The notes under the pieces: model-generated
Databases searched by the model: none
What the model saw: the letters and a program-made list of their open reading frames with translations, nothing else
What the model was told of the DNA's origin: nothing
Assembly (NCBI GenBank): GCA_001399795.1
Contig: LIHK01000008.1
Span: forward strand, 1-43,519
DNA from: Candidatus Bathyarchaeota archaeon BA2
Lineage (GTDB): Archaea; Thermoproteota; Bathyarchaeia; Bathyarchaeales; Bathyarchaeaceae
Length of the DNA stretch: 43,519 nucleotides
Direction of reading: 5' to 3'
Shown here: one piece after another, positions 8,362-14,658 of the stretch
Layout: the number at the start of each line of letters is the position of its first letter
Position numbering within the stretch: the stretch's first letter is position 1
Translations under genes and position numbers: made by a program

Positions 8362-9075
8362 ATGAGAAGCAAAAAACCTCTCGTTATTGTAAAGAACGTT
8401 GCGGCTTCTTACGGGGGAAAACAAATCCTCCGCGAGGTAAGTTTTAACGTTCACGAAGGAGAGATATTTGTAATTGTAGGACCAAATGGGTCTGGTAAAA
8501 CTACCTTATTAAGGACAATAGCTGGTGTTTTACCCATATTAAGAGGGGATATAATCATAGCTAACAAAAGTATAAAAAACGATCCTATTGCGGTTAAATC
8601 ATCCATTGGTTATATGATCGAAGGTGATAGAGTTTACGGAGAATTTACAGCTTTAGATAACGTCGTTATGTTCGCAAAATTTTATAGCGTCTCAAATGCT
8701 AAAGAAAAAGCTGTAGGGCTATTAAATGAATTAGGTCTTGGTGAGAACCTCTTTATTAAAGCAGAAAAACTTAGTTTAGGGCAAAAAAGAAAACTTTCAC
8801 TTGCGCGAGCCATAATCCACGATCCTCTCGTGCTCCTCCTCGATGAACCTACTTCAAATCTTGATCCCTCCAGTGCCTTCGATGTAAGGAATAGATTAAA
8901 AAAACTGGCTGAGAAAAAGGCTGTAATCCTTTGTACTCACAATCTTTATGAATCGCAAGAAATTGCTAGTAAAATGGGAATAATGATAAACGGGACCTTG
9001 GACATAGGCACTCCAACTGAACTTGTTAAAAGATTCCCTAATAAAATTGGAGATAATAAGAATGATTGGATTTGA
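8362..9075 (+). CDS. ABC transporter ATP-binding protein
   Basis: Nucleotide-binding subunit of an ABC exporter; it powers export through a separate permease at the membrane. Seen: Walker A GPNGSGKTT near residue 40, Q-loop region, signature LSLGQKRKLSLARA, Walker B LVLLLDEPTSNLDPSS, and the switch histidine in LCTHN. The sequence resembles the ABC-2 drug/peptide-export group. The 237 residues are a complete subunit. It is the first gene of a plus-strand run leading to an SdpI-like protein, a PqqD-like protein and an ABC-2 permease, so it likely exports or gives immunity to a modified peptide. A TATA-like taatatac lies only about 20 bases before the ATG, suggesting a leaderless or nearly leaderless transcript. 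Confidence 0.92.
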   Translation: MRSKKPLVIVKNVAASYGGKQILREVSFNVHEGEIFVIVGPNGSGKTTLLRTIAGVLPILRGDIIIANKSIKNDPIAVKSSIGYMIEGDRVYGEFTALDNVVMFAKFYSVSNAKEKAVGLLNELGLGENLFIKAEKLSLGQKRKLSLARAIIHDPLVLLLDEPTSNLDPSSAFDVRNRLKKLAEKKAVILCTHNLYESQEIASKMGIMINGTLDIGTPTELVKRFPNKIGDNKNDWI

Positions 9076-9382
9076 CAATCTTTTAATAATTTTTGGCTTT
9101 CTTTTTCTTATCTTAGGCTTTCTTACATATTGGGTTGGTATAAAGAGAAAAATAAATCCATTCTTAGGAGTTAGACTGCCGCAAACACTTAAAAGCGCTG
9201 ACATCTGGGAAAAAATAAATGTGAGATGCGGTATTTTGATAATAATTCATGGACTTGCAATGATTTCGCTTAGCTTTATCATTTGTGAAATAAGTTTCTG
9301 GGTTTTTCTTGCAGTAGCCTTGATTCCGCTTTTGTTAAACGTCATTTTTGCGCTTCTAATGATAAAAAGACTTAAAAACTGA
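9062..9382 (+). CDS. SdpI-like small membrane protein, candidate immunity protein
   Basis: Membrane protein of 106 residues with three or four hydrophobic segments. The loop NPFLGVRLPQTLKSADIWEKIN matches the pattern G-(I/V)-R-x-P-x-T-L-K-S-x-x-x-W of the SdpI family, whose founding member protects Bacillus from the SDP toxin. The ATG at 9062 overlaps the end of the ABC ATPase gene by 14 bases, which indicates translational coupling; an upstream frame from 9023 would lie wholly inside that gene. In this context an immunity or sensing role for an exported peptide is a reasonable inference, but SdpI homologues also occur outside toxin loci. Confidence 0.68.
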   Translation: MIGFDNLLIIFGFLFLILGFLTYWVGIKRKINPFLGVRLPQTLKSADIWEKINVRCGILIIIHGLAMISLSFIICEISFWVFLAVALIPLLLNVIFALLMIKRLKN

Positions 9383-9419
9383 ACAAATTCCATCGCAGCG
9401 TCGGTTCCCGTTCCCTAAA

Positions 9420-9429
9420 CTTTTAAATA
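9420..9429 (+). promoter_or_regulatory. TATA box of the PqqD-like/permease transcript
   Basis: cttttaaata matches an archaeal box A and lies 24-33 bases before the ATG at 9453, so transcription would begin at or very near the start codon. This gives the PqqD-like and ABC-2 genes a promoter of their own. Confidence 0.5.
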
Positions 9430-9452
9430 CATGTTGAGCAAAATAAATTCTC

Positions 9453-9860
9453 ATGAGTCAAAAGGTTAAGGTACTCTCGCAAGAAGTTATAAGACTCGTT
9501 GACAATCAATTTGAAGAGTTACTAGTTAAAAGTAAAGGATTAATAGCCGAATCACGCATTGTCTGGAGATGGGACAACGAAGACGTTATTGTTGCTTATC
9601 ATCCTCTTGTAGGAAGCATTACATTTCTGAATCCCACTATGGCTGAATTATTCTCATTAACTCTTAAAGAAGCTTCAACTGATTTGCTTATGAAATATAT
9701 GCAAGATACTTATCCAAACGTTAATAAACAAGTAATCAAAAAAGATTTAATCCAAGCTTTGAAATTTTTATTCGTGAATGGATTTATTAAACTAAAATTT
9801 TCTGATAAAGATGTAGCCATATATGAAGTGGAAGAATATGTTAAAGTTAATGCTTCATAA
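9453..9860 (+). CDS. PqqD-like peptide-recognition protein (RRE-type)
   Basis: Small winged-helix protein of the PqqD family, which in peptide natural-product pathways binds the precursor leader and presents it to a radical SAM enzyme. Seen in the 135 residues: the beta-strand region VAYHPLVGSITFLNPTMAEL, which matches the PqqD pattern of hydrophobic strands followed by LN-x-T-x-x-x-(I/L)-(F/W), then a helix pair ending in DLIQALKFLFVNGFIKL. An N-terminal extension of about 40 residues precedes it. It overlaps the following permease start. A radical SAM gene and a small peptide gene lie 1-2.5 kb away on the other strand, which is the strongest support for the peptide-chaperone role. Confidence 0.72.
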   Translation: MSQKVKVLSQEVIRLVDNQFEELLVKSKGLIAESRIVWRWDNEDVIVAYHPLVGSITFLNPTMAELFSLTLKEASTDLLMKYMQDTYPNVNKQVIKKDLIQALKFLFVNGFIKLKFSDKDVAIYEVEEYVKVNAS

Positions 9861-10623
9861 AGAGCTTAAAACCTACTTTTCGTCCCATATAATTTGGTAT
9901 GTTTTGGCTTTAAGCTTAACTATTCCAGTCCTCACAATCAGTATTTCATTAATTAACCCTAACGTGTTCACAGTACAAACAATATCATATTCCTTAATGT
10001 TCGAAAAAGAACTTGAAGATAAATTGGCTCTCCTTACATCAACACAGAGTTTAAGGATGCTGATTTTGTTTTCTTCGTTGCCACTTCTGATAAGTATCTT
10101 AGGAGGATATACAGCCTTGGCGTCAGCTGCTAAGTCCTTTGCTGGTGAGAAAGAGAGTAAAACCATAGAAATATTATTAGCATTGCCTATAAGTGATAGG
10201 CTTATATTTTTGGGAAAAATCCTTTCTTCCATGATCTTGGGTTTTATATCGGCGATGTTAGTTGCGGCCATTACAATCCTTGGAATTGAAATAAACTATT
10301 ACTTGATTACTAGAGATTGGTTTGGGGTTATATTTAGTTCATATTTTCATGTCACGCTTGCGCTCGCAGTATCAGCAATTTTAATTAGCTCAATGGTTGG
10401 AACCATTCTTTCTGGGCGTATAAAGAACGTTATAGCCGCGCTCTATGCCGGAGGCATCGTACCAGCGTTACCAGTATTAGTTATTATACTGTTTAGTACT
10501 TATAACCCCCAGATAAATATAGTATCGTTAGTATGGCGCATGACATTTGTTATATCAGCATTTTTTCCTTTGTTAACGTTGTTTGTTAATAGATTACTTA
10601 GAAGGGAGCGTCTAATATCATAG
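9838..10623 (+). CDS. ABC-2 type transporter permease
   Basis: Polytopic membrane permease with about six hydrophobic segments; partner of the ATPase at 8362. The block SAAKSFAGEKESKTIEILLA followed by LPISDRLIFLGKILSS is the recognisable ABC-2 signature. A long extracytoplasmic loop follows the first membrane segment (residues about 35-75). ATG 9838 starts within the end of the PqqD-like gene (overlap of 23 bases); an upstream in-frame ATG at 9823 is also possible. Likely exports the mature product of the peptide locus, or confers resistance to it. Confidence 0.85.
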   Translation: MLKLMLHKELKTYFSSHIIWYVLALSLTIPVLTISISLINPNVFTVQTISYSLMFEKELEDKLALLTSTQSLRMLILFSSLPLLISILGGYTALASAAKSFAGEKESKTIEILLALPISDRLIFLGKILSSMILGFISAMLVAAITILGIEINYYLITRDWFGVIFSSYFHVTLALAVSAILISSMVGTILSGRIKNVIAALYAGGIVPALPVLVIILFSTYNPQINIVSLVWRMTFVISAFFPLLTLFVNRLLRRERLIS

Positions 10624-10646
10624 GGCATAAATTTCGTTTTGTTGCC

Positions 10647-11018
10647 GTGAACTGTCTTAGATTTTTTCCGATAATTGGCAGATTTTTTTCACCAGCATCT
10701 AAAAACACTATTGAAAGATTGAAACAAAAAATTAGGCCGCGTTGGAGATATCTAATTCTAATCGAAAACACTCTTCTTTTTTCCATCCTGGGAGGGGCAT
10801 TGGCTTTAGCAAATACGCCTTTCAATACCTTCTTGGTTGCATTTTTATTAGTGTTTGTCCTTTTAGGCCCACTAGAACTATTTTTATATGTATTATTTTT
10901 TAATATCGCTAAGTATTATAAATCAGTTAAGGAATTTGCATTAATTTTTTCCTGGACGCTTTACCATGAATTTTGGTACTTTGTTCTAGGCTATTCTGTT
11001 ATTTCGAAATTAACTTAA
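10647..11018 (+). CDS. Small membrane protein of the peptide locus
   Basis: Unrecognised protein of 123 residues with a basic N-terminal third (KNTIERLKQKIRPRWRYL) and two to three hydrophobic segments (about residues 38-90 and 103-118). The start is uncertain: GTG 10647 has no clear ribosome site, and the frame is open back to 10620, just inside the end of the permease gene. Its stop overlaps the stop of the convergent radical SAM gene. Position at the end of the ABC-2 run suggests a second permease-associated, immunity or processing membrane protein; no protease motif was seen. Confidence 0.5.
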   Translation: MNCLRFFPIIGRFFSPASKNTIERLKQKIRPRWRYLILIENTLLFSILGGALALANTPFNTFLVAFLLVFVLLGPLELFLYVLFFNIAKYYKSVKEFALIFSWTLYHEFWYFVLGYSVISKLT

Positions 11019-12151
11019 CTTAACGTCAAACAAATTTTATCCACCAACTGCTTTATTTGATTTTCACTCAATTCTTTTATATTTATAGTATGTTTATGAT
11101 CGATCCCCAACGCTGTTTTTAGTTTTGGGATGTCAAATTCGGACTTCATGTAAGTAGATAATGCAACAAAAACTGGATGTTGCCAAATATTTGATAGACC
11201 ATTTTGCCAAAGGTTTCTTATTCCCTCTTTTACATTACCGTAAGCTATCGGAATATAGGGTGTTGGTAGAATAAATCCTTCCGGCGTTATATTTATTGAT
11301 AATGTAGGTAATAATTTCCCGATCTTTATATGTTCCATCGGATCTCCAAAGTCCATACGCAGAGAATATTTAAGGCTGTTATTTCTGATCCAATTAAGTA
11401 ACTCTAAATAATCGTTATCTGAAGGAACTAACGTGGATCCCGAGTGTTCTGGTACTAAATACATGGTCCTAACGCTTGTCACTTGCAATTCTGAAGCTAG
11501 CCTTACAACATTTGGGAAATCGAGGATGTTGTGCTTTGTACTTGCAAAACCTATGTGTACACTTATTTGGTTTCTTATGAGGTTTTGAATGGCATTAATC
11601 GCTTTTTTAAAAGTACCTTTGCCCCTAAGTGTATCCATCACGTTTGAAGATGCCCCATCCAAGGACACCTGAACACTATTAACCTTTACTTCTCTTAGAG
11701 CTTGGGAGAATTCATCATCAACTAATAAGCCATTAGTTACCATATTGACTGCTACAAAATATTTAGCTGCGCGCTCGATAAGTACGAGAAGGTCTTTTCT
11801 CAGAGTAGGTTCGCCTCCAGAGAAACATACGATAAGCACATTGAGGGAGTTTAGTTCTTTAAACACATTAATCCATTCCTCTGTGGATAACTCTTTTACA
11901 CATAAGGGTGCCTTCAGATAACAATAAGGGCAAGAAAAGTTACACCTATAGGTGGGATCCATTCCAACAAAAACTGGTCCTTTTAGCGATTTTGGAATAG
12001 CCTTTAACTTCCTATAACAAGCTGTTAATTCCTCGTAAGCTTTTAGAAATTCTGGAGATATTCTAGGTAGTCTTTTTTTGGCTTCTAGATCCTGTAACGC
12101 TTTATCCAAGTAGGGTTGTAAGATTTTAAGCGAAGTTTGATCAAAAGCCAT
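11015..12151 (-). CDS. Radical SAM enzyme, candidate peptide maturase
   Basis: Radical SAM protein of 378 residues. The [4Fe-4S] motif is CNFSCPYC (CxxxCxxC) near residue 75, followed by FSGGEPTLRKDL (SAM-binding GGE) and VSLDGASSNVMDTLRG. The C-terminal part has the shape of a SPASM/Twitch region (NITPEGFILPTPYIPIAYG) but threonine and alanine stand where the auxiliary-cluster cysteines would be, so it probably carries one cluster only. Start ATG 12151 follows a ggagtg site; a frame from 12196 lacks one. A 44-residue peptide gene lies 80 bases upstream on the same strand, and a PqqD-like gene and exporter converge on it. It probably modifies the peptide (epimerisation or crosslink; inference). 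Confidence 0.85.
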   Translation of the reverse strand: MAFDQTSLKILQPYLDKALQDLEAKKRLPRISPEFLKAYEELTACYRKLKAIPKSLKGPVFVGMDPTYRCNFSCPYCYLKAPLCVKELSTEEWINVFKELNSLNVLIVCFSGGEPTLRKDLLVLIERAAKYFVAVNMVTNGLLVDDEFSQALREVKVNSVQVSLDGASSNVMDTLRGKGTFKKAINAIQNLIRNQISVHIGFASTKHNILDFPNVVRLASELQVTSVRTMYLVPEHSGSTLVPSDNDYLELLNWIRNNSLKYSLRMDFGDPMEHIKIGKLLPTLSINITPEGFILPTPYIPIAYGNVKEGIRNLWQNGLSNIWQHPVFVALSTYMKSEFDIPKLKTALGIDHKHTINIKELSENQIKQLVDKICLTLS

Positions 12152-12231
12152 AAAGACACTCCAGTAGATTTGGCGGGAAGCATACTCACACAACAACCAA
12201 CAGTATTAAGTCGCAACGAACCGCTAATCCG

Positions 12232-12366
12232 TCAATAGGGCAAAGGATAATATTTGATGAGGGCTAACACGAGTACAACAGCGACAGCAACCACAAGCCA
12301 CAACCAAACTGCTGCTGGTCCAACCATCCCAGTAGATGCGAGAGTTGGTGTTACGTATTCTTTCAT
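12232..12366 (-). CDS. Candidate RiPP precursor: 44-residue hydrophobic peptide
   Basis: Short gene read directly from the minus strand, ATG 12366 to TGA 12232. It opens MKEYVTPTLASTGMVGPAAV, continues as a valine/alanine/leucine-rich segment beginning WLWLVVAVAVV, and ends KYYPLPY. There is no cysteine, so it is not a sactipeptide or lanthipeptide substrate. A ggtga ribosome site lies about eight bases before the ATG and a strong TATA box 30-45 bases upstream. It directly precedes the radical SAM gene on the same strand. Most likely the substrate of that enzyme with an N-terminal leader and hydrophobic core; alternatively a single-span membrane protein. Confidence 0.6.
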   Translation of the reverse strand: MKEYVTPTLASTGMVGPAAVWLWLVVAVAVVLVLALIKYYPLPY

Positions 12367-12395
12367 TACACTCACCAGCCACTTTTTTTAGCTAG

Positions 12396-12411
12396 TTTTA
12401 TATATATAAAA
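12396..12411 (-). promoter_or_regulatory. Strong palindromic TATA box for the peptide/radical SAM transcript
   Basis: ttttatatatataaaa is a perfect 16-base palindrome. On the minus strand it lies 30-45 bases before the peptide ATG, so transcription should start about 5-20 bases before that codon. Being symmetric it could also fire rightward, but no convincing plus-strand gene follows. Confidence 0.6.
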
Positions 12412-12428
12412 TTTGTGGTAGCGCAATG

Positions 12429-12520
12429 ACTTATTAGCGGATCAACTAAACTAAGAGGGAAAATCTTCGTTAGGTAGGTTAATTAGTTCAAGCATTTGAA
12501 CTCCGTTTATGCTAATAAGT
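12429..12520. repeat. Nested inverted repeats between the peptide locus and the element remnant
   Basis: acttattagc at 12429-12438 is exactly complementary to gctaataagt at 12511-12520. Inside lies a second pair, agttcaa (12485-12491) and ttgaact (12496-12502), with a four-base loop. The stretch 12412-12608 has no gene. The repeats could form a cruciform or structured transcript, be element ends, or operator sites for the strong promoter just to the left. Confidence 0.35.
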
Positions 12521-12608
12521 GAATACATTGAGAATATATAGAAAAGAAGCCAAAGAGGCTGAGTTTGCTCCCCTCCGGCTTTTAGGTTTTAAAGAGCTGT
12601 TTGGAGCT

Positions 12609-13108
12609 TTAACCGTATGTGGCTATGTTTCTTTGACCGCATTTCTGACAGAAAAAGAATTGGTTTGCATCATTGAGGTATCTGCATATTGGACAGGCCC
12701 AATCCTTAACTACTTTCTTCTTTGCTGATTCACCTTTTCATCCATCTACGGTTCAACTCTTCGACAATTCGTGATGTAGATTCGCTATCTCCCTCTTTTG
12801 AGAAACCGATCAACAGCTCAAGGGCTTCAGAAGCCTCTTCCTTAGATAAATCCTCTGGAATTCTCTTCACTCCAAACCCTATGCAATGCCTCTTTCTGCT
12901 TTTCAGTAGCTGGGTCTCTAGAGGATTCCTCTCTTTCTTTCATTCTCCACCTAGCAATCTGCTCAGCCCTCAAGTCTTTAGCAATTTCCCCAAGCATCCC
13001 TAGCGCAACCTCAACAGCACGCTCAGAATTAGCTTTCGAAACCCTTTGGTAAAGCTCATTGAATATCTCAAAGTAAAGCCCTACCCTCTCATTTATCTTC
13101 ATTTCCAT
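12609..13108 (-). pseudogene. Frameshifted mobile-element-type protein with C-terminal zinc ribbon
   Basis: Three adjoining minus-strand frames read as one protein. Frame 1 (13108 to about 12885) begins MEMKINERVGLYFEIFNELY and runs to TEKQKEALH. The next base offset gives GFGVKRIPEDLSKEEASEAL (about 12880-12800) ending at a TGA at 12730. A third offset gives a zinc ribbon CPICRYLND...CQKCGQ ending at a TAA at 12609. The TEKQ...LSKEEAS pattern is common in small proteins of archaeal plasmids and viruses. The ribbon has no start codon of its own, which argues that it was the tail of the same protein. The ATG 13108 follows aggaggtg and overlaps the upstream gene by ten bases. Two frame breaks suggest decay; sequencing error is possible. 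Confidence 0.5.
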
Positions 13109-13497
13109 CTTCGAACACCTCCTTTCAGGAGTCGGCGATATATGACTCCGGGTTTGTCATCGTATAGCCAGTAGCTATACTTCCATCCCTCGCAATGAAA
13201 TCTGTTGTTTATGCTTGCCTTGTTAGCCTTCAGGATACTCAGGCAATGATAGAAAGCATCGTTACCATCTTTCGCAACCCTACTTGTAAACTCGTATTCT
13301 TTCAGCTTTGCGCCCTCTTTCTTCTCCCATTTCAAATTGAGGAAGGGTTCCTCGGAAATAGTTCCTATCTGGACCTTCACGATTTTCGCTACTTCGTGTT
13401 TAAGCTGGATCGCTGCAGCCTCCATGGCAGTGGCAAAATCTGCTAAAAGCTCCAAGATTCCCTCATTCTCACTTATTCTCTCCTCCTGCTTTTCCAT
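13099..13497 (-). CDS. Hypothetical archaeal mobile-element protein
   Basis: Unrecognised protein of 132 residues: an acidic helical N-terminus with ELLADFATAMEAAAIQLKHE, then a mixed region with EYEFTSRVAKDGNDAF and a tail KYSYWLYDDKPGVIYRR that looks like beta structure. No catalytic motif is visible. The start ATG 13497 follows a perfect aggaggt site by about six bases. It is the first gene of a two-gene unit with the frameshifted gene at 12609-13108, which resembles archaeal plasmid or virus genes, so the pair is likely part of an integrated-element relic. Confidence 0.55.
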   Translation of the reverse strand: MEKQEERISENEGILELLADFATAMEAAAIQLKHEVAKIVKVQIGTISEEPFLNLKWEKKEGAKLKEYEFTSRVAKDGNDAFYHCLSILKANKASINNRFHCEGWKYSYWLYDDKPGVIYRRLLKGGVRRWK

Positions 13498-13640
13498 TTA
13501 TCTACCTCCTTGGCGAATTTACTCCGCCAACCCAACCCCAAAAATCTTAGAAGCTGAGTTCGCGGAACAAATTCTTGACATGATTTAAAAAGGGAGTATA
13601 GTTAAAATAGTGGTTTAAAATCCAAGATAGGTGGTTTGAG

Positions 13641-14045
13641 ATGCGGATTTTGAAAGATATTGAAGTGACGATTGAGGGAAAAACTTCCAAGCTGACAGCT
13701 TTATTTAATTCTGGCTCAAGCTTCACAATCATGGGATACGGGAGATTGAAAGAACTCTTTAACAAGGTTCAAATTAAGGCATTAATTGAGCCAAGGGAGG
13801 CTGCCCTTTTAAACGGGCAAAGGATTATCATTGATGGATACGTGGATTCCCAAATAGTAATAGATGAACATTTAATCGAAGATAGAATCTACCTCACAAA
13901 GGATATGGTAAAAGAAGTTATCTTGGAAGGCGAAAAGAAATTTCTACCAGACCTCATCATTGGAGCACCAACCTTAGAAACTTGGGGACTTGAACTTGAC
14001 CTTAAAGAGGGCAGAATAATTAGGCGTGGAAGCTTCGTTATTTAA
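13641..14045 (+). CDS. Retropepsin-like (clan AA) aspartic protease-fold protein
   Basis: Protein of 134 residues with the single-domain retropepsin layout: N-terminal strands, then KLTALFNSGSSFTIMGYGRL where the family usually has D-T/S-G-A/S, a flap region, and the second conserved block PDLIIGAPTLETWGLELDL. The catalytic aspartate position appears to hold asparagine (NSG), so proteolytic activity is doubtful. Archaeal relatives are common as stand-alone small genes of unknown role. Start ATG 13641 follows gatagg/gtgg, and a TATA-like tttaaaaa lies about 60 bases upstream. A good stem-loop terminator follows the stop. Confidence 0.7.
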   Translation: MRILKDIEVTIEGKTSKLTALFNSGSSFTIMGYGRLKELFNKVQIKALIEPREAALLNGQRIIIDGYVDSQIVIDEHLIEDRIYLTKDMVKEVILEGEKKFLPDLIIGAPTLETWGLELDLKEGRIIRRGSFVI

Positions 14046-14066
14046 ATGCGCAAGAAAATCGAGTTG

Positions 14067-14095
14067 AGAGGACTTATTTGTCCTCTTTTTATTTC
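14067..14095 (+). terminator. Stem-loop with T-run after the retropepsin-like gene
   Basis: agaggac at 14067-14073 pairs perfectly with gtcctct at 14080-14086 across a six-base loop, followed directly by a T-rich run (tttttattt). It lies 22 bases after the stop at 14045 and could end that transcript. It also lies 18 bases beyond the end of the convergent gene. Confidence 0.6.
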
Positions 14096-14112
14096 AATGA
14101 TTCAAGCAGGGG

Positions 14113-14451
14113 TTAAAGAAAACTGAATATTCTCCCTAATATTCCAAATTTACAAGTTATATCCTGAACTTTATCTAAAGGAATGAACATTATTCTCTTC
14201 CAGATAATCCCTCTTTCTTCTATCAGCCTCAGGTTGGTTAAATAATAGTTTATGCAAAGCCAATCCAGAAAGACTATCAGCATCGCCAAAAGCCAAGTCA
14301 CAGCAAAAACCACTAAAACTAAACTTGGCAAAAAATAGGTGAAACTGAAAATTAGAAAGCCGAGAATTATCAAGGCTAATTCTGGAATAGCCACATAAAG
14401 CCAGTGTAGATGAACACTGAAAATTATTTTCTCTTTATCTTCTAACCTCAT
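14113..14451 (-). CDS. PH-domain (YdbS/bPH2-like) membrane protein, probably C-terminally truncated
   Basis: Two hydrophobic segments (residues about 15-40 and 45-68) are followed by INYYLTNLRLIEERGIIWKR and FIPLDKVQDITCKFGILGRI, the hallmark of bacterial/archaeal PH-like YdbS proteins. In intact members a further 30-60 residues of PH domain follow (typically G-D-V-x-I...). Here the protein stops after GRIFSFL at residue 112, so the domain is cut short. The truncation falls next to other broken genes. The start ATG 14451 lies six bases after the stop of another gene fragment on the same strand. Confidence 0.55.
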   Translation of the reverse strand: MRLEDKEKIIFSVHLHWLYVAIPELALIILGFLIFSFTYFLPSLVLVVFAVTWLLAMLIVFLDWLCINYYLTNLRLIEERGIIWKRIMFIPLDKVQDITCKFGILGRIFSFL

Positions 14452-14454
14452 GAT

Positions 14455-14589
14455 TTATGAATAATTAATGATTTCCCATTCCTTGTTGAGAATCCAAAGC
14501 TGTTTCTCAACATTTCTTGGAATTTCAATCGCCTTTAACTTTTTTAATTCTTTTTTGAAGTTGAATTTTTCGTCTACGATCGCTCCCCT
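14455..14589 (-). pseudogene. C-terminal gene fragment upstream of the PH-domain gene
   Basis: A minus-strand frame reading DEKFNFKKELKKLKAIEIPR and then NVEKQLWILNKEWEIINYS ends six bases before the PH-domain gene's ATG, the spacing of genes in an operon. It is open upstream to about 14610 but no start codon was found, and the promoter region of the divergent GTPase gene begins there. Composition looks like real protein; the family was not recognised. Confidence 0.3.
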
Positions 14590-14658
14590 TGGTGTGCATG
14601 GACAGAAAGCTCATTTAAACCAGTGCGTTCTACATTTAGTGGGAAGTTAGAAGCTTTG

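Noticed and set aside
12519-12728. 69-codon plus-strand frame
   Set aside because: Antisense to the zinc-ribbon relic, which has the meaningful CxxC spacing on the minus strand.
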